From assembly GCA_011192125.1 (NCBI GenBank), contig DUEL01000034.1, positions 1 to 59,240 of the forward strand: a DNA stretch of 59,240 bases, in the 5' to 3' direction. Shown here one piece after another: positions 7,186 to 16,279 of the stretch (position 1 is its first letter; every line of letters begins with the position of its first letter). The translations under genes were made by a program, and so were the position numbers. This DNA comes from Thermoflexia bacterium (lineage in GTDB: Bacteria; Chloroflexota; Anaerolineae; B4-G1; DUEL01). Under the pieces are notes generated by a model that ran no database searches, was not told where the DNA came from, and saw only the letters and a list, made by a program, of their open reading frames with translations.

Positions 7186-8814
7186 CTAACTCCCTACCGC
7201 CCAGCCCAGGCTCTCCAGACCGATCTCCAACGCGGGCCGCCACATAGAGGGAGCCCCTAGCAACATCCGCAGATAGGTCCACATCGGACCGGGACGCAAC
7301 GCCCAAGCCCGAAACGCCCTCCGGGCCCACCGTTCCAGTTCCTCCGCCCTGAGGTGCGGATAATCCAACACCGTCGAGCGGTCCATATCCACCTGCTCCC
7401 AGCGGGTGCCGGGGCGGAACCAACCCTGTTCGACCACCTCGAAGAAGAAGGGGGAACCGGGATACGGGGCAGCGATGTGAAAGAGGGCCAGGTCGAGGGG
7501 GAGGCGTTTGGCGAAGCGGATGGTCTCCCGGATCGTCTCCTCCGTCTCCCCCGGCAGGCCGATGATGAAATACCCCCAGTTGTGGATGCCCGCCTCGTGG
7601 GCCCAACGGAGGGCCTGCTCCACCTGATCGAGGGAGATGCCCTTGTGCGCGCGCCGCAGGACCTCCTCGCTGCCCGATTCGATCCCCCAGGAGATCATCC
7701 AGCAGCCGGCTTTCCCCATCATCTGCAACATCTCCGGGTCCACAAAGTCCACCCGGCTGTTGCAGGTCCACCGGATCCGCAACCCCCGCTGGAGAATCAA
7801 CTCGCACAACCCCATCACCTGCTCCCGGCTCACGGTGAAGAGGTCGGCGTACATGTGGATGTTGCGGACCCCCAGTTCGTCCAACAGCTCCAGTTCGGCG
7901 ACGATGTTCTCCGGGGAGCGGAAGCGGATGGAGGAGCCGTAGGAGACATGCTTGATACAGAAGCGACACCCCCCGGGACAACCCCGGCTGGTGACGACGA
8001 ACGCGTAGGCTCCGCGCACCAGGGGAGCGCGGTATCTCTCCAAGGGAAGAAGGTCATGGCGGGGCATCGGCAGATCGTCCAGATGACGGATGAAGGGACG
8101 GTCAGGGTTGACGACGATCTCACCGCCGTCTCGCCAGACGAGGCCCTTAATATCCCGCAAGGGAGTGGGGCACAGCCAGGCGGGTTGCCAGTCGGGATCG
8201 GCATCGGTGAACAGTTTCCGCAGCCGCGCCGCAAACGCGGGGTCCATCCCTGGCCACCACTCCTGCTCCTTACCCTCTGCTCCCCGCCCCGTGCCCCGTT
8301 CCAGCGTATCGATCAGTTCCCGCAGCGTCAACTCCGGCTCCCCCCGCAGGGCGAAGTCCAGACTGGGGAAGGCGCGCATCGTCTCGCGGGGGATGGGGGT
8401 GACGTGGGTGCCGAAGGCGATGGTCGTCGCGCCCATGCTGCGCGCGAGGAAGGTGCCGTACATATCGTTGCGGAGGGTGGGTGCGGTGACCTGGGTCACG
8501 TAGTAGCGGGGGCGTTTCTCCTCCAGCAGTCGCTCGAACTCGGCCCAGTCCATCCGCAGGGGGATCGCGTCGATCACCTCCACCCGGTAGTCGGGGAAGA
8601 GGGCGGCCAGTTGGGCCAGGCTCACCTGGGGCCAGATCATTCCTTCGCGGGACCGCCGTCCCACCCGGTGCTGGCTGCGGATCCAGATGCCCCGGTCGGG
8701 GGCGGGCGGGTTGACGAAGAGTATGTCCACCGCGCCTGTGGACTGAGCCTCCAGCGACGCCCGCACCACCTCGTCGGCGTCGGGGAAGCGGGGCGGATGG
8801 ACCCGCTCTCGCAT
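7186..8814 (-). CDS. B12-binding-type radical SAM protein
   Basis: 542 residues. The N-terminal 170 resemble the cobalamin-binding-like domain of BchE/elongator-type radical SAM enzymes (DILFVNPPAPDRG, LAALFPDYRVEVIDA). The iron-sulfur site is CxxxCxxC at C279, C283 and C286 (CPGGCRFC), followed by typical barrel motifs (NIHMYADLF, WGIESGS, YFIIGLPGE). It should cleave SAM reductively to carry out a radical reaction. The adjacent glycosyltransferase 15 bp upstream suggests a lipid or surface-polymer role, but the substrate is unknown. ATG 8814 is the first methionine after the preceding gene; a weak GGGACAGGG lies upstream. Confidence 0.9.
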   Translation of the reverse strand: MRERVHPPRFPDADEVVRASLEAQSTGAVDILFVNPPAPDRGIWIRSQHRVGRRSREGMIWPQVSLAQLAALFPDYRVEVIDAIPLRMDWAEFERLLEEKRPRYYVTQVTAPTLRNDMYGTFLARSMGATTIAFGTHVTPIPRETMRAFPSLDFALRGEPELTLRELIDTLERGTGRGAEGKEQEWWPGMDPAFAARLRKLFTDADPDWQPAWLCPTPLRDIKGLVWRDGGEIVVNPDRPFIRHLDDLPMPRHDLLPLERYRAPLVRGAYAFVVTSRGCPGGCRFCIKHVSYGSSIRFRSPENIVAELELLDELGVRNIHMYADLFTVSREQVMGLCELILQRGLRIRWTCNSRVDFVDPEMLQMMGKAGCWMISWGIESGSEEVLRRAHKGISLDQVEQALRWAHEAGIHNWGYFIIGLPGETEETIRETIRFAKRLPLDLALFHIAAPYPGSPFFFEVVEQGWFRPGTRWEQVDMDRSTVLDYPHLRAEELERWARRAFRAWALRPGPMWTYLRMLLGAPSMWRPALEIGLESLGWAVGS

Positions 8815-8828
8815 CCCTGTCCCGCGGT

Positions 8829-10043
8829 TCACTCGCTGCACGGGGAGCCCTCCATATCCTGGGCCACCTGGACCTCGCGCTGGCTCAGTTCGGCCAGCAC
8901 CTGGATGATCAGCCAGAAGACCGTCAGTTGCAGGCCGACCAGGCTGATCATCGCTGCGCCCAGCAGGTAGAGCCAGAGCCGTTCGACCGGCCAGCCGCCG
9001 AGGGAGAGGATCAGGCTCACCGCGCCGACGGTCAGGCCCACCAGGATCCCGACCAGGCCCATCCACCCAAAGTGGCGCTCCAGGGGCTGCTTGAACAGCG
9101 GACGGCCGAAGAGGCCCTGCCGGATGGGTTGTTTGTGGAAGAGGGAGACGAGGTAGTTGAAGGTAGCACCCAGGGAGAAGAGGGCCACGCCGGAGACCGC
9201 GCTTAGGGCACCGGTGAAGACGGCGACCACCCCCCACGGGCCCAGCCGGGTGATGCCGGAGAGCCGCATCCCGACGATCACCGCGCCGATCAGGCCGGTG
9301 ATGGTCAGCAAGAACAGACCGATCCCGCCCAGGATACGGACCGGGTTGTAGTTCAGCGCGGTCCAGACGATGGTGCTGAAGAACCGCATCCCGTCCCGGA
9401 CGACGCTCAGTTTCGACCGGCCGACCCGCTCCTTGTAGGGGATGGGCACCTCCCGCCATCGGACGTCCTCGTGGAGGGCGCGGGTGCTCATCACCGGGGT
9501 GAAGTTCAGCCCATCGGGCAGGGGGTAGAGGCGGGGCAGCGCCTCCCGCCGGATGACCCGCATCCCGCTGGCGCTGTCGCTCACCCGGTGGTTGCCCAGA
9601 AGGCTGACCAGGTTGGCGAAGATGAGGTTGCCGATGCGGCGGACCACGGGCATCTCGCTCTCCTCGCCCGCCATCCGCGAGCCGATCACCAGGTCGGCTC
9701 CCTCCTTCAGGGCCACTTTACACAGTTCAGGGAAGTGTTCCGGCGGGTAGGTCCCATCCGCGTCCAGGAAACCCAATAGGTTACCCCGCGCGTGGCTGAA
9801 GCCGGTCTTCAGCGCGGCCCCATACCCCTGGTTGACCTTGTGCCGGATCAGGCGGACCCCAGGATAGCGGGCGGCGATCTCCGCCGTCCGATCCCGGGAC
9901 CCATCGTCCACGACGATCAGTTCCAGATCGTCCACTCCGGCCTCGGCCAGCCGCGGACGGATGGAGAGGACCCGTTCGATGATCTGAGCGATGCCCCCTT
10001 CCTCATTGTATGCCGGAATCACCACCGAAAGTACGTTCATCAT
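8829..10043 (-). CDS. Membrane-anchored family 2 glycosyltransferase
   Basis: 404 residues. A GT2 domain (VVIPAYNEE, VVDDGSRD, DxD motif D94-A-D96 in GFLDADGTYP) of the DPM1/undecaprenyl-phosphate sugar transferase type is followed by four hydrophobic segments (about 235-260, 270-295, 330-355, 362-390). It probably transfers a sugar from a nucleotide donor to polyprenyl phosphate on the inner face of the membrane. The ATG has GGAAAGGGG upstream. The radical SAM gene follows by 14 bp, so they likely form an operon. Confidence 0.9.
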   Translation of the reverse strand: MMNVLSVVIPAYNEEGGIAQIIERVLSIRPRLAEAGVDDLELIVVDDGSRDRTAEIAARYPGVRLIRHKVNQGYGAALKTGFSHARGNLLGFLDADGTYPPEHFPELCKVALKEGADLVIGSRMAGEESEMPVVRRIGNLIFANLVSLLGNHRVSDSASGMRVIRREALPRLYPLPDGLNFTPVMSTRALHEDVRWREVPIPYKERVGRSKLSVVRDGMRFFSTIVWTALNYNPVRILGGIGLFLLTITGLIGAVIVGMRLSGITRLGPWGVVAVFTGALSAVSGVALFSLGATFNYLVSLFHKQPIRQGLFGRPLFKQPLERHFGWMGLVGILVGLTVGAVSLILSLGGWPVERLWLYLLGAAMISLVGLQLTVFWLIIQVLAELSQREVQVAQDMEGSPCSE

Positions 10044-10070
10044 TCAACCCCTTTCCAACTGATCCATATC

Positions 10071-11504
10071 TCAATGATTTCGAAGGACGAGAGGCAAATA
10101 CACCCCGTAGGGAGCGACGATCTGCCCAAAGATGTCGTTATCTGAGGTGTGGTACTGCCACACGACCATATACCGGCCGTTGTTGATCGACCCAGCGACA
10201 TCGGCGGCGTTGATATACCACCCCCCGACTCCACCGGTCCTATCCAGGTTCGTTGGATCACCCTCCAGTTGACCGCCACTGGTGGAGTAAGATCCCTTAA
10301 CCGCCTGGCCGTAGAGGGTATCCCAATCTGTGAGGTAGGTGACGATGAACTGGTCGGCCCCCATCCCTCCGGGGAGGCTCTCAGGACCACCGCTGAAGGC
10401 CGCCGCAGGTTCCGACTCATGCGAGGAGGTGGAGGCTACAAAGAAGTTGCTGCCTATACCAGTCGTGCCTGTCCCGGCAACGCGGTCGGCGATGATGTCG
10501 TAGTCGGACCCATCGCCGTAGTAGTCATACTGGAACGCTACCAGATACTGTCGTGTGTCCCGGTTGTAGGCCACGGCCGGGTTGGTCTGGCTGTGGTCGC
10601 GCGTCCCCACGTTGATCAACCACGTCCCAACGTGCTGACGCTCCTCGGCGCCGTTGCCCTGCTCCGTGTCGAAGACATGGCTATACACGATCCTGTAATG
10701 GTCCGAGGGCGTGTCGTGCCAATACTGCCAGACGACCAGATAGTTGTTGTCGAACCCGCCCCAGGCGACGTCCGGCTCATACTCCTCAGCCGTGAAGTCG
10801 CTGATATTAAAGCGATCGCCGTCGAGGGAGTTGTCCCACGTGCCGACAGAGATCCGCTGGCCGTAGATATCGCCGTTGCCGGTACCGTCGTACTCAAAGA
10901 CGACCAGGCAGGTATAGTCGTTGCTGTTGCAAGCGATAGCCGGGTTCTGCTCGACCGCCACGTCCTCTGAGACAACAAACATGGAGCCGTGCAACTGGGA
11001 GCCAGAGGTCTGATGTCCCCCATACACCCCCCGCGCATAGATGTCGTAGTCTACTCCCTGGTTGTTATAATCGACCGTCCAGACGACGATAAAGCGATTG
11101 TGCGCCCACTCGCAGGCCACGTCCGGCGAATAGGCTTTGAGAGACCCATCGTATATCGCGAAGGGAGCGCCCAGCAGGGCACCGTCGCTGGTCAGGCGTT
11201 GGCCATAAATATTGCCCCCCCGTTCGTAGACGACGAGGTACTGATCGTAAGCGCAGAGGGCGACGGCCGGGTCTTTCTCGTCTTCAGAGGTGATAGCGAC
11301 ATTAATCCGACGCCCAACAGGGCTCATAGTGGCACCGTCAGCCCCCTGATCTGTCACCTTTGGCACGCCGAATGGAGGGGCGCCGGGTAACCGGACCGAG
11401 GCCTCTGGTATCGGCACTGGGGGCTCCGCATACACCGGACCACCCATCAGCAACACCAAGAACGTTCCCAATAGCACCAAACCTACCCAATATCGGATCC
11501 TCAC
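10071..11504 (-). CDS. Secreted repeat protein with C-terminal YLPLVLR tail
   Basis: 477 residues with a clear signal peptide (basic MRIRYW, hydrophobic core, cleavage likely after GPVYA). The mature part carries repeats of the form [16 protein letters not shown] / [13 protein letters not shown] / YLVVWQYW, rich in Tyr, Asp and Trp, which suggests a beta-propeller-like extracellular fold. It ends in [11 protein letters not shown], a tail I associate with exported Chloroflexota proteins and suspect is a sorting or anchoring signal (inference). It starts at GTG 11504, overlapping the preceding stop as GTGA, so it is coupled to the polysaccharide operon. No catalytic motif was seen. Confidence 0.85.
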   Translation of the reverse strand: MRIRYWVGLVLLGTFLVLLMGGPVYAEPPVPIPEASVRLPGAPPFGVPKVTDQGADGATMSPVGRRINVAITSEDEKDPAVALCAYDQYLVVYERGGNIYGQRLTSDGALLGAPFAIYDGSLKAYSPDVACEWAHNRFIVVWTVDYNNQGVDYDIYARGVYGGHQTSGSQLHGSMFVVSEDVAVEQNPAIACNSNDYTCLVVFEYDGTGNGDIYGQRISVGTWDNSLDGDRFNISDFTAEEYEPDVAWGGFDNNYLVVWQYWHDTPSDHYRIVYSHVFDTEQGNGAEERQHVGTWLINVGTRDHSQTNPAVAYNRDTRQYLVAFQYDYYGDGSDYDIIADRVAGTGTTGIGSNFFVASTSSHESEPAAAFSGGPESLPGGMGADQFIVTYLTDWDTLYGQAVKGSYSTSGGQLEGDPTNLDRTGGVGGWYINAADVAGSINNGRYMVVWQYHTSDNDIFGQIVAPYGVYLPLVLRNH

Positions 11505-12325
11505 AGGGGTCTCCCTTTTTTTGAACTCCTGATCGACGGCGTGCCGTGCGGCACGCTTCCGTTGGGCCGCTTATAAACCTTCGTCTGAATCATCCGGGCC
11601 GGGACGCCCGCGACCGTCGCGTAAGACGGCACGTCACGGGTCACTACCGCCCCGGCTCCCACCACCGCGCCTCTTCCCACGCGCACACCGTCCAACAGGA
11701 TCGCCCCCGCTCCGATCCAGGCTCCATCCTCCACCACGATCCCCTTCGCCGAGATCCCCTGCCGGATGATCGGTTGGGCAGGGTCGTCGAAGAGGTGGTT
11801 CACCGCCAGGATCTGGACCCGCGGGGCCAGGAGGACCTCGTCGCCGATGTGCACGCCACCCTGCCCGCGGATCAGGCAGAACTCGCCAACGAAGCACTTT
11901 CGGCCGATCCAGATCCCCGCGTGAGGGAGGTCCCGAAAGTTGTAGACGTGCAGTTCGCTCCCATGCATCACGAAGGTTTCGTCCCCGATGAAGATCCCCT
12001 GGGGGCAGGCGTGAAGGTAGACGCCGTGATCGATGTAGACGTTGCGGCCCAGGTGGATGTTGGCTGGCTGGGCAAGCCGCACGTGGTCCTCGATCACCGG
12101 CGGGCCGTCGCTGTGGAGGATCAGCCGGTAGGCCAGCGAACGGAGGCCGATGCCCACCAAACCGGGGAGGCCGCGCAGGAAGAAGTAAAGGGTCTGCTCC
12201 AGGACGTAGCGGCCGATCCCGGTGGACTGCCCCCTCAGGTAGTAGCGCAGACGGCCCTCCCGGGCAGCGATGGACGCTGCATCGGGAGCACGGGACACGC
12301 TTTCCATCTCTCTGGTCGTCAACAC
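11501..12325 (-). CDS. Left-handed beta-helix acyl/acetyltransferase
   Basis: About 274 residues dominated by hexapeptide repeats (for example [34 protein letters not shown] and [19 protein letters not shown]), ending with [10 protein letters not shown], typical of WbbJ/maltose-O-acetyltransferase-like enzymes that acetylate sugars from acetyl-CoA. The GTG at 12325 overlaps the GmhB stop (GTGTTGA) and has GGAGG about 10 nt upstream; ATG 12307 is an alternative giving 268 residues. Its position among heptose and polysaccharide genes suggests that it modifies a surface glycan. The substrate is unknown. Confidence 0.88.
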   Translation of the reverse strand: MLTTREMESVSRAPDAASIAAREGRLRYYLRGQSTGIGRYVLEQTLYFFLRGLPGLVGIGLRSLAYRLILHSDGPPVIEDHVRLAQPANIHLGRNVYIDHGVYLHACPQGIFIGDETFVMHGSELHVYNFRDLPHAGIWIGRKCFVGEFCLIRGQGGVHIGDEVLLAPRVQILAVNHLFDDPAQPIIRQGISAKGIVVEDGAWIGAGAILLDGVRVGRGAVVGAGAVVTRDVPSYATVAGVPARMIQTKVYKRPNGSVPHGTPSIRSSKKGRPL

Positions 12326-12909
12326 CTCGCCGTTTCCTCCACCAGGAGCCCCTGCCGATGTCGCTCCAGTCGTAAGATGCGGTCCACCGCTGCCTGCAGA
12401 TTCACCACGACGGTGAACCCCCGCTCGCCGTGGACCCAACACCGGAACAATTGCCGCCGCCCTCGGCCGGTAAGGACCATAAACCGGCGGCATCCGACGG
12501 CCCGCCCAGCCTGCAAGTCGCTCTCGGCATCTCCGATGAGATAGGAACCCTCCAGGTCCAGATCCAGCGCTTCCGCGGCCTGGAGCAACAGACCGGGACG
12601 GGGTTTGCGGCAGTTGCACCCCTCATCGGGACGGTGGGGGCAGTAAAAGATGCCGTCTATCCGTCCCCCTCTCGCCTCGATCGCCTCCACCATCCGGGCA
12701 TGGATCGATTCCACGACGTCGACCGGAACGATCCCTCGATTGATCGCCGACTGGTTGGTGACGACGACGACCCGCAGGTCGGTTCGGGCCAGCCGGGCCA
12801 GCGCGTCCAGCGCCCCAGGGAGGAAATGGAACTCCTCCCAGTCCTTGACGTAGTCCTCCCGGTTGCGGCAGATCACCCCATCCCGGTCGATAAAGACAGC
12901 CCTGCGCAT
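12319..12909 (-). CDS. gmhB: D-glycero-D-manno-heptose-1,7-bisphosphate 7-phosphatase
   Basis: 196 residues, the normal length for GmhB. HAD-type signature FIDRDGV with D8 and D10, motif [11 protein letters not shown], a zinc-binding loop [14 protein letters not shown] and the [11 protein letters not shown] motif are all present. GmhB removes the 7-phosphate in ADP- or GDP-heptose synthesis in the cytoplasm. It lies directly after the phosphoheptose isomerase gene, which supports a heptose pathway. The start ATG 12909 has CAGGGA upstream. GDP-heptose for S-layer or capsular glycans is plausible, since this is probably not an LPS-bearing cell (inference). Confidence 0.92.
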   Translation of the reverse strand: MRRAVFIDRDGVICRNREDYVKDWEEFHFLPGALDALARLARTDLRVVVVTNQSAINRGIVPVDVVESIHARMVEAIEARGGRIDGIFYCPHRPDEGCNCRKPRPGLLLQAAEALDLDLEGSYLIGDAESDLQAGRAVGCRRFMVLTGRGRRQLFRCWVHGERGFTVVVNLQAAVDRILRLERHRQGLLVEETARC

Positions 12910-12929
12910 CGTTGCATCCCTGCCACAGG

Positions 12930-13607
12930 CTAGCCTCGGTGCCCGTTCGATCCCTCCCCCTCCTCCGTCTCCCCGGCGAGAGGCCAGTGCACGAGCGCCT
13001 GGGCCTCCAAATCCAGCATCAGGGTGACGGGTGGCTCGATTCGCTCGAGTCGCTCCCGCAACACCGTAGCAGTGAGGTGACACAGGACAAGGTGGACGTC
13101 TTCGATCTGCTCCATACACGCCGAAGGGACCACCACGGGCACATCCACCATCGTGCTTAACTGCCCGCCGTCGAAACCGGAGAAGCCGATGGTGATCCCG
13201 CCCATCCGGCGAGCCAGGTCCACCGCGTTCAGCACATTGGGAGAGTTGCCGCTACCGCTGAAAGCGACGATCACGTCTCCCCGCTGAATCAGGTTCCGTA
13301 ACTGTTCCGCAAAGAGGTCCTCGTAGGCAACGTCGTTGCTCCAGGCGGTCATCAGCGGGACGTTGTCGGTGAGAGCGACCACACGGAAACGGGGCCTACC
13401 AGGCCGGATCGTCCCCTTCGCCAGGTCGCAGGCGAAGTGGGAGGCGGTGGCCGCGCTTCCCCCATTGCCCAGCGTAAAGATGGTGCTCCCCACATAATTC
13501 GCGCTGAGCAGCACGTCCGCTACCTCGCGGATGGCCGCCAGGGGAAGTGCATCCAGAACCTCCCGCACCCCTTCCAGGTATCTTGCAACGCTGTCCAGTT
13601 CGTTCAA
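12930..13607 (-). CDS. gmhA: Phosphoheptose isomerase-like SIS protein
   Basis: 225 residues with a sugar isomerase (SIS) fold: the FTLGNGGSAATASHFACDL motif and the phosphosugar-binding FSGSGNSPNV are intact. GmhA converts sedoheptulose 7-phosphate to heptose 7-phosphate. The C-terminal 30 residues are an acidic extension beyond the usual GmhA length. It is followed after 20 bp by gmhB, so both first steps of nucleotide-heptose synthesis are present; no heptose kinase/adenylyltransferase gene is seen in the window. It starts at ATG 13607 with GGAGGAG upstream. Confidence 0.88.
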   Translation of the reverse strand: MNELDSVARYLEGVREVLDALPLAAIREVADVLLSANYVGSTIFTLGNGGSAATASHFACDLAKGTIRPGRPRFRVVALTDNVPLMTAWSNDVAYEDLFAEQLRNLIQRGDVIVAFSGSGNSPNVLNAVDLARRMGGITIGFSGFDGGQLSTMVDVPVVVPSACMEQIEDVHLVLCHLTATVLRERLERIEPPVTLMLDLEAQALVHWPLAGETEEGEGSNGHRG

Positions 13608-13631
13608 CCTTCTCCTCCTTAGCAGAAAGTC

Positions 13632-14126
13632 TCAGCGCAGGCCACGAACGACGTGATAGATCGCCCGGATCCGGAACTCCCGGTCGCTACAGGCCTTGAT
13701 GAACCGGCGGATCCGCACCCAGATGGTCGGGTCCGGGGAGAGGGCATACACCCGCATCTCCCCCAGACGATGGGCCACCAGAACCCCGCGGGCTACCAGG
13801 TCGTCCAACTCCACCTCGATATCCCCAGGGTCCCGCCCGATGTACAGGGCGATGTTGGAGGCGGTGTCGGTGGTGTGAGGGTTCTCATAGAAAAAGTGAA
13901 TCAGATCCCACTTGACAAACGAATCCACCTGGTCCCGAAGAAAAGCGAGCAACTCCGGGTCGACGTCTGCCATCAGGCGGCTCACCGGCCTCTGAGCCTC
14001 TTTTCGCCCCGTCCGCTCTACATGCCCCTTCATCTCACCTACACCCTCAAGCGGGCCGATCGAAAGAAACAACGGACGGCTTCGGCCTCGCTCCAAGCGA
14101 AGGATTCCTGGACCGTTTTCCAACAT
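13632..14126 (-). CDS. Winged-helix-like putative regulator
   Basis: About 164 residues. The region from roughly residue 60 to 140 resembles a winged helix-turn-helix (WDLIHFFYENPHTTDTASNI, then IEVELDDLVARGVLVAHRL, then MRVYALSPD as the wing). The first 50 residues are basic and not conserved-looking. The ATG at 14126 overlaps the stop of the upstream sugar transferase as TGATG and has GAGGGG before it, so translation is coupled; internal ATGs at 14033 or 13973 are possible. A role in regulating the polysaccharide operon is inferred from position only. Confidence 0.7.
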   Translation of the reverse strand: MLENGPGILRLERGRSRPLFLSIGPLEGVGEMKGHVERTGRKEAQRPVSRLMADVDPELLAFLRDQVDSFVKWDLIHFFYENPHTTDTASNIALYIGRDPGDIEVELDDLVARGVLVAHRLGEMRVYALSPDPTIWVRIRRFIKACSDREFRIRAIYHVVRGLR

Positions 14127-15649
14127 CAATAGGCCCCTCGCCCCTTGACCACCACCAGGAAGGTGTTCACCAGCAACTTCAGATCCAGCCAGATGGTGTA
14201 GTTGCGAATGTAGTACATATCCAGACGGACCCGCTCCTCATAGGACAGGTCGGCCCGCCCGCTGATCTGCCAGAGGCCGGTCATCCCCGGCTTGACAGTA
14301 AGCAGGTTGTGCCGCCAGCGACCAAAATGGCGTAACTCCGCCGGAGTGATCATCCGGGGTCCCACCAGGCTCATCTCTCCCCGCAGCACGTTGAACAGTT
14401 GGGGCAGTTCGTCCAGGCTGTATCGCCGCAGGAACCGGCCCAACCGGGTGACGCGGGGATCGTTAAGGATCTTACCCGTCTCCTCCCACTCCCTCTTCAG
14501 TTCGGGGTGGGCTTCCAAATAGGCGTCGGCGTCCGGGATCATCGTGCGGAACTTGTAGGCGTCGAACTCCTTTCCACCCAGACCCACCACCCGCCTTCGG
14601 TAGATGATCGGCCCCGACGAATCCAGCCGAACGAGAACGGCGATGAACAGAAGGAGAGGAGAGAGCAGGGTGACACCGATCAGCGCACCGCCGTAGTCGA
14701 GCAAGGTCTTGAGCACCGCGTCGATCCCGGTGATGCGCGTCCGGTTGAGGCTCACCAGAGGGATAAAACCGACCTCCTGAACCTGGACGCCGGTCGTGAA
14801 GAGTTCGTAGAGGCCGGAAGAGAGGCGGATACGCACCCGCCGATCCGTGCCCCAATCCCGGTAGAGGTCCAGCAACGTCTCCCGTTTCAACGCGGTGGGG
14901 ATGACGACGATCTCCTCCACACCGTACCGCTCCACCACACTCTCCAGCCCCTCCGGGCGGCCCAGCACGGTCAGGCCGTCCACCCGGCTGCCCAACCGAA
15001 GTGTCGGATCGATGAAGCCGACCACCTCAATGCCCGCACGCGGGGTGGAGCGCAACTGGTCGGCGACGACCTTCCCCTCCTCGTTCGCCCCCACGACCAC
15101 GGCCCGACGCACGAACAGCCCCTGTTCCCGAAGCCGATAGATCAGCCGTCGGTAACCGAAGCGGGTAACGATGATGGTGAGGACGGAGAAGAGCCACAGC
15201 ATCATCAGCCACCCGCGGGAGATGTCGTACTCCGTGCGCCGGTCGAGGAAACTGTAAAGGATCAGAGCGACCAAGCCCAGCGTGCTAGCATTGACGACCC
15301 CGGCGTATTCCTGTAACCCCCCGAACAGATGGTCCGGATGGTAGAGCCGATGGACGGCGAAGATGAGCAACCACATTGGCACGCCAATATAGATGAGACG
15401 CTGGTAGAAGATCGCCGAGAACGGCGCGTGGTACGGGATCAGACGGAAGCGAAACACGTACGCCGCGACCAGGCTCAGCGTGATGCAGACCGCATCCAGC
15501 AGAATGAGCGGCGCAACCGCCCAGAAGATTGATAGGCGGGCCCGCTTCTGCACCGCCGCCGGCCGTTCCTTGACCACGACCGGCACAGCCACCTCCCCTG
15601 CAGCCGCTGTAGTTGTAGATGAGACCTCTTCCTGTCGAAGCCGAACCAT
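14126..15649 (-). CDS. Polyprenyl glycosylphosphotransferase (WbaP/EpsE-like)
   Basis: 507 residues. Four N-terminal membrane helices precede a CoA-binding-like Rossmann region (RAVVVGANEEGKVVA), a fifth hydrophobic segment (LLDYGGALIGVTLLSPLLL) and the catalytic bacterial sugar transferase domain (YKFRTM, LGRFLRRYSLDELPQL, VLRGEMSLVGPR, VKPGMTGLWQISGR). It starts surface-glycan synthesis by moving a sugar 1-phosphate onto undecaprenyl phosphate. ATG 15649 has AGGGA 8 nt upstream; longer readings enter a palindromic repeat and are unlikely. It heads the minus-strand polysaccharide operon. Confidence 0.93.
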   Translation of the reverse strand: MVRLRQEEVSSTTTAAAGEVAVPVVVKERPAAVQKRARLSIFWAVAPLILLDAVCITLSLVAAYVFRFRLIPYHAPFSAIFYQRLIYIGVPMWLLIFAVHRLYHPDHLFGGLQEYAGVVNASTLGLVALILYSFLDRRTEYDISRGWLMMLWLFSVLTIIVTRFGYRRLIYRLREQGLFVRRAVVVGANEEGKVVADQLRSTPRAGIEVVGFIDPTLRLGSRVDGLTVLGRPEGLESVVERYGVEEIVVIPTALKRETLLDLYRDWGTDRRVRIRLSSGLYELFTTGVQVQEVGFIPLVSLNRTRITGIDAVLKTLLDYGGALIGVTLLSPLLLFIAVLVRLDSSGPIIYRRRVVGLGGKEFDAYKFRTMIPDADAYLEAHPELKREWEETGKILNDPRVTRLGRFLRRYSLDELPQLFNVLRGEMSLVGPRMITPAELRHFGRWRHNLLTVKPGMTGLWQISGRADLSYEERVRLDMYYIRNYTIWLDLKLLVNTFLVVVKGRGAY

Positions 15650-15676
15650 AAGCACTATCCCTGACATCTGGTAAAT

Positions 15677-15770
15677 GGACCCTCCCGCAGGCCCCGCCCC
15701 GTGTTCCCTTGTCCAACGACTCCCCTCAAGCGGGTGTGCTTCACGCGCCTTGAGCACTGCGGGAGGGCCT
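15677..15770. repeat. Nested palindrome with CCTCCCGCAG arms
   Basis: The outer arms CCCTCCCGCAG (15680-15690) and CTGCGGGAGGG (15757-15767) are perfect inverted repeats. Inside, CTCAAG (15725-15730) pairs with CTTGAG (15749-15754), with further CG and GTG pairs. A second element with the same CCTCCCGCAGG core lies at 40529-40628. It occupies the leader region of the WbaP-like gene. The rest of the 345-bp gap to 15995 shows only the short palindrome at 15928. Confidence 0.65.
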
Positions 15771-15927
15771 CTCACGTTGGGGGACCTCCCCACACTCATT
15801 CTAGAGAGGATTCGTCAGAGTCCGGTGAGGAACTTCCTGAAAATTGATTAGAGAGCGAGTCCGACGATAAGGGGCAGCACCCGCGCGATCCGGAGCGACG
15901 CCCGTCCCTCTAGGCCTTTTCTAATGG

Positions 15928-15940
15928 TATGGTCACCATA
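15928..15940. promoter_or_regulatory. Candidate operator palindrome upstream of the ACP gene
   Basis: TATGGTCACCATA is a perfect 13-nt palindrome located 54 bp before the acyl carrier protein start, between the divergent polysaccharide operons. No clear -35/-10 pair was identified nearby. The binding protein is unknown. Confidence 0.4.
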
Positions 15941-15994
15941 AACCGACCGCTGACGAGTAAGATATGGAGCAGAACGAACAAAGGAGATGAGGAG

Positions 15995-16279
15995 ATGTCG
16001 GTCGAGACTTTGATCCGCCGGTATATCTTGGAGAATTTCCTCTTCACCGACGACGAAAGCACGCTACGGGACGACGCTTCCTTCCTTGAAGAAGGGATCG
16101 TGGACTCGACGGGCGTGTTGGAACTGGTGATGTTTGTCGAGGAGACCTTCGGCATCACCGTGGAGGATGAGGAGATCCTGCCGGAGAACTTCGACTCGGT
16201 AGAGAAACTGGCTGGTTACATCCGCCGAAAAGGCGGTGAGGTGTCGCTCGATGTTGGTGAACGAGTTCTTACAGCATAG
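15995..16279 (+). CDS. Acyl carrier protein
   Basis: 94 residues. The phosphopantetheine attachment serine is S38 in GIVDSTGVLELV, with a typical four-helix ACP pattern. It carries acyl or aminoacyl groups as thioesters. AAGGAGATGAGGAG immediately precedes ATG 15995, which is much better than the longer frame beginning at 15929. It overlaps the downstream ligase by 29 bp; the pair matches the ACP/ligase arrangement seen in exosortase-associated and capsule clusters, so the ligase probably loads this ACP. Confidence 0.92.
   Translation: MSVETLIRRYILENFLFTDDESTLRDDASFLEEGIVDSTGVLELVMFVEETFGITVEDEEILPENFDSVEKLAGYIRRKGGEVSLDVGERVLTA

Noticed and set aside
7354..8970. Long plus-strand frame opposite the radical SAM gene
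   Set aside because: The opposite strand contains the CxxxCxxC radical SAM site; the plus-strand product is low-complexity His/Gly/Gln/Pro-rich, a codon-mirror artefact.
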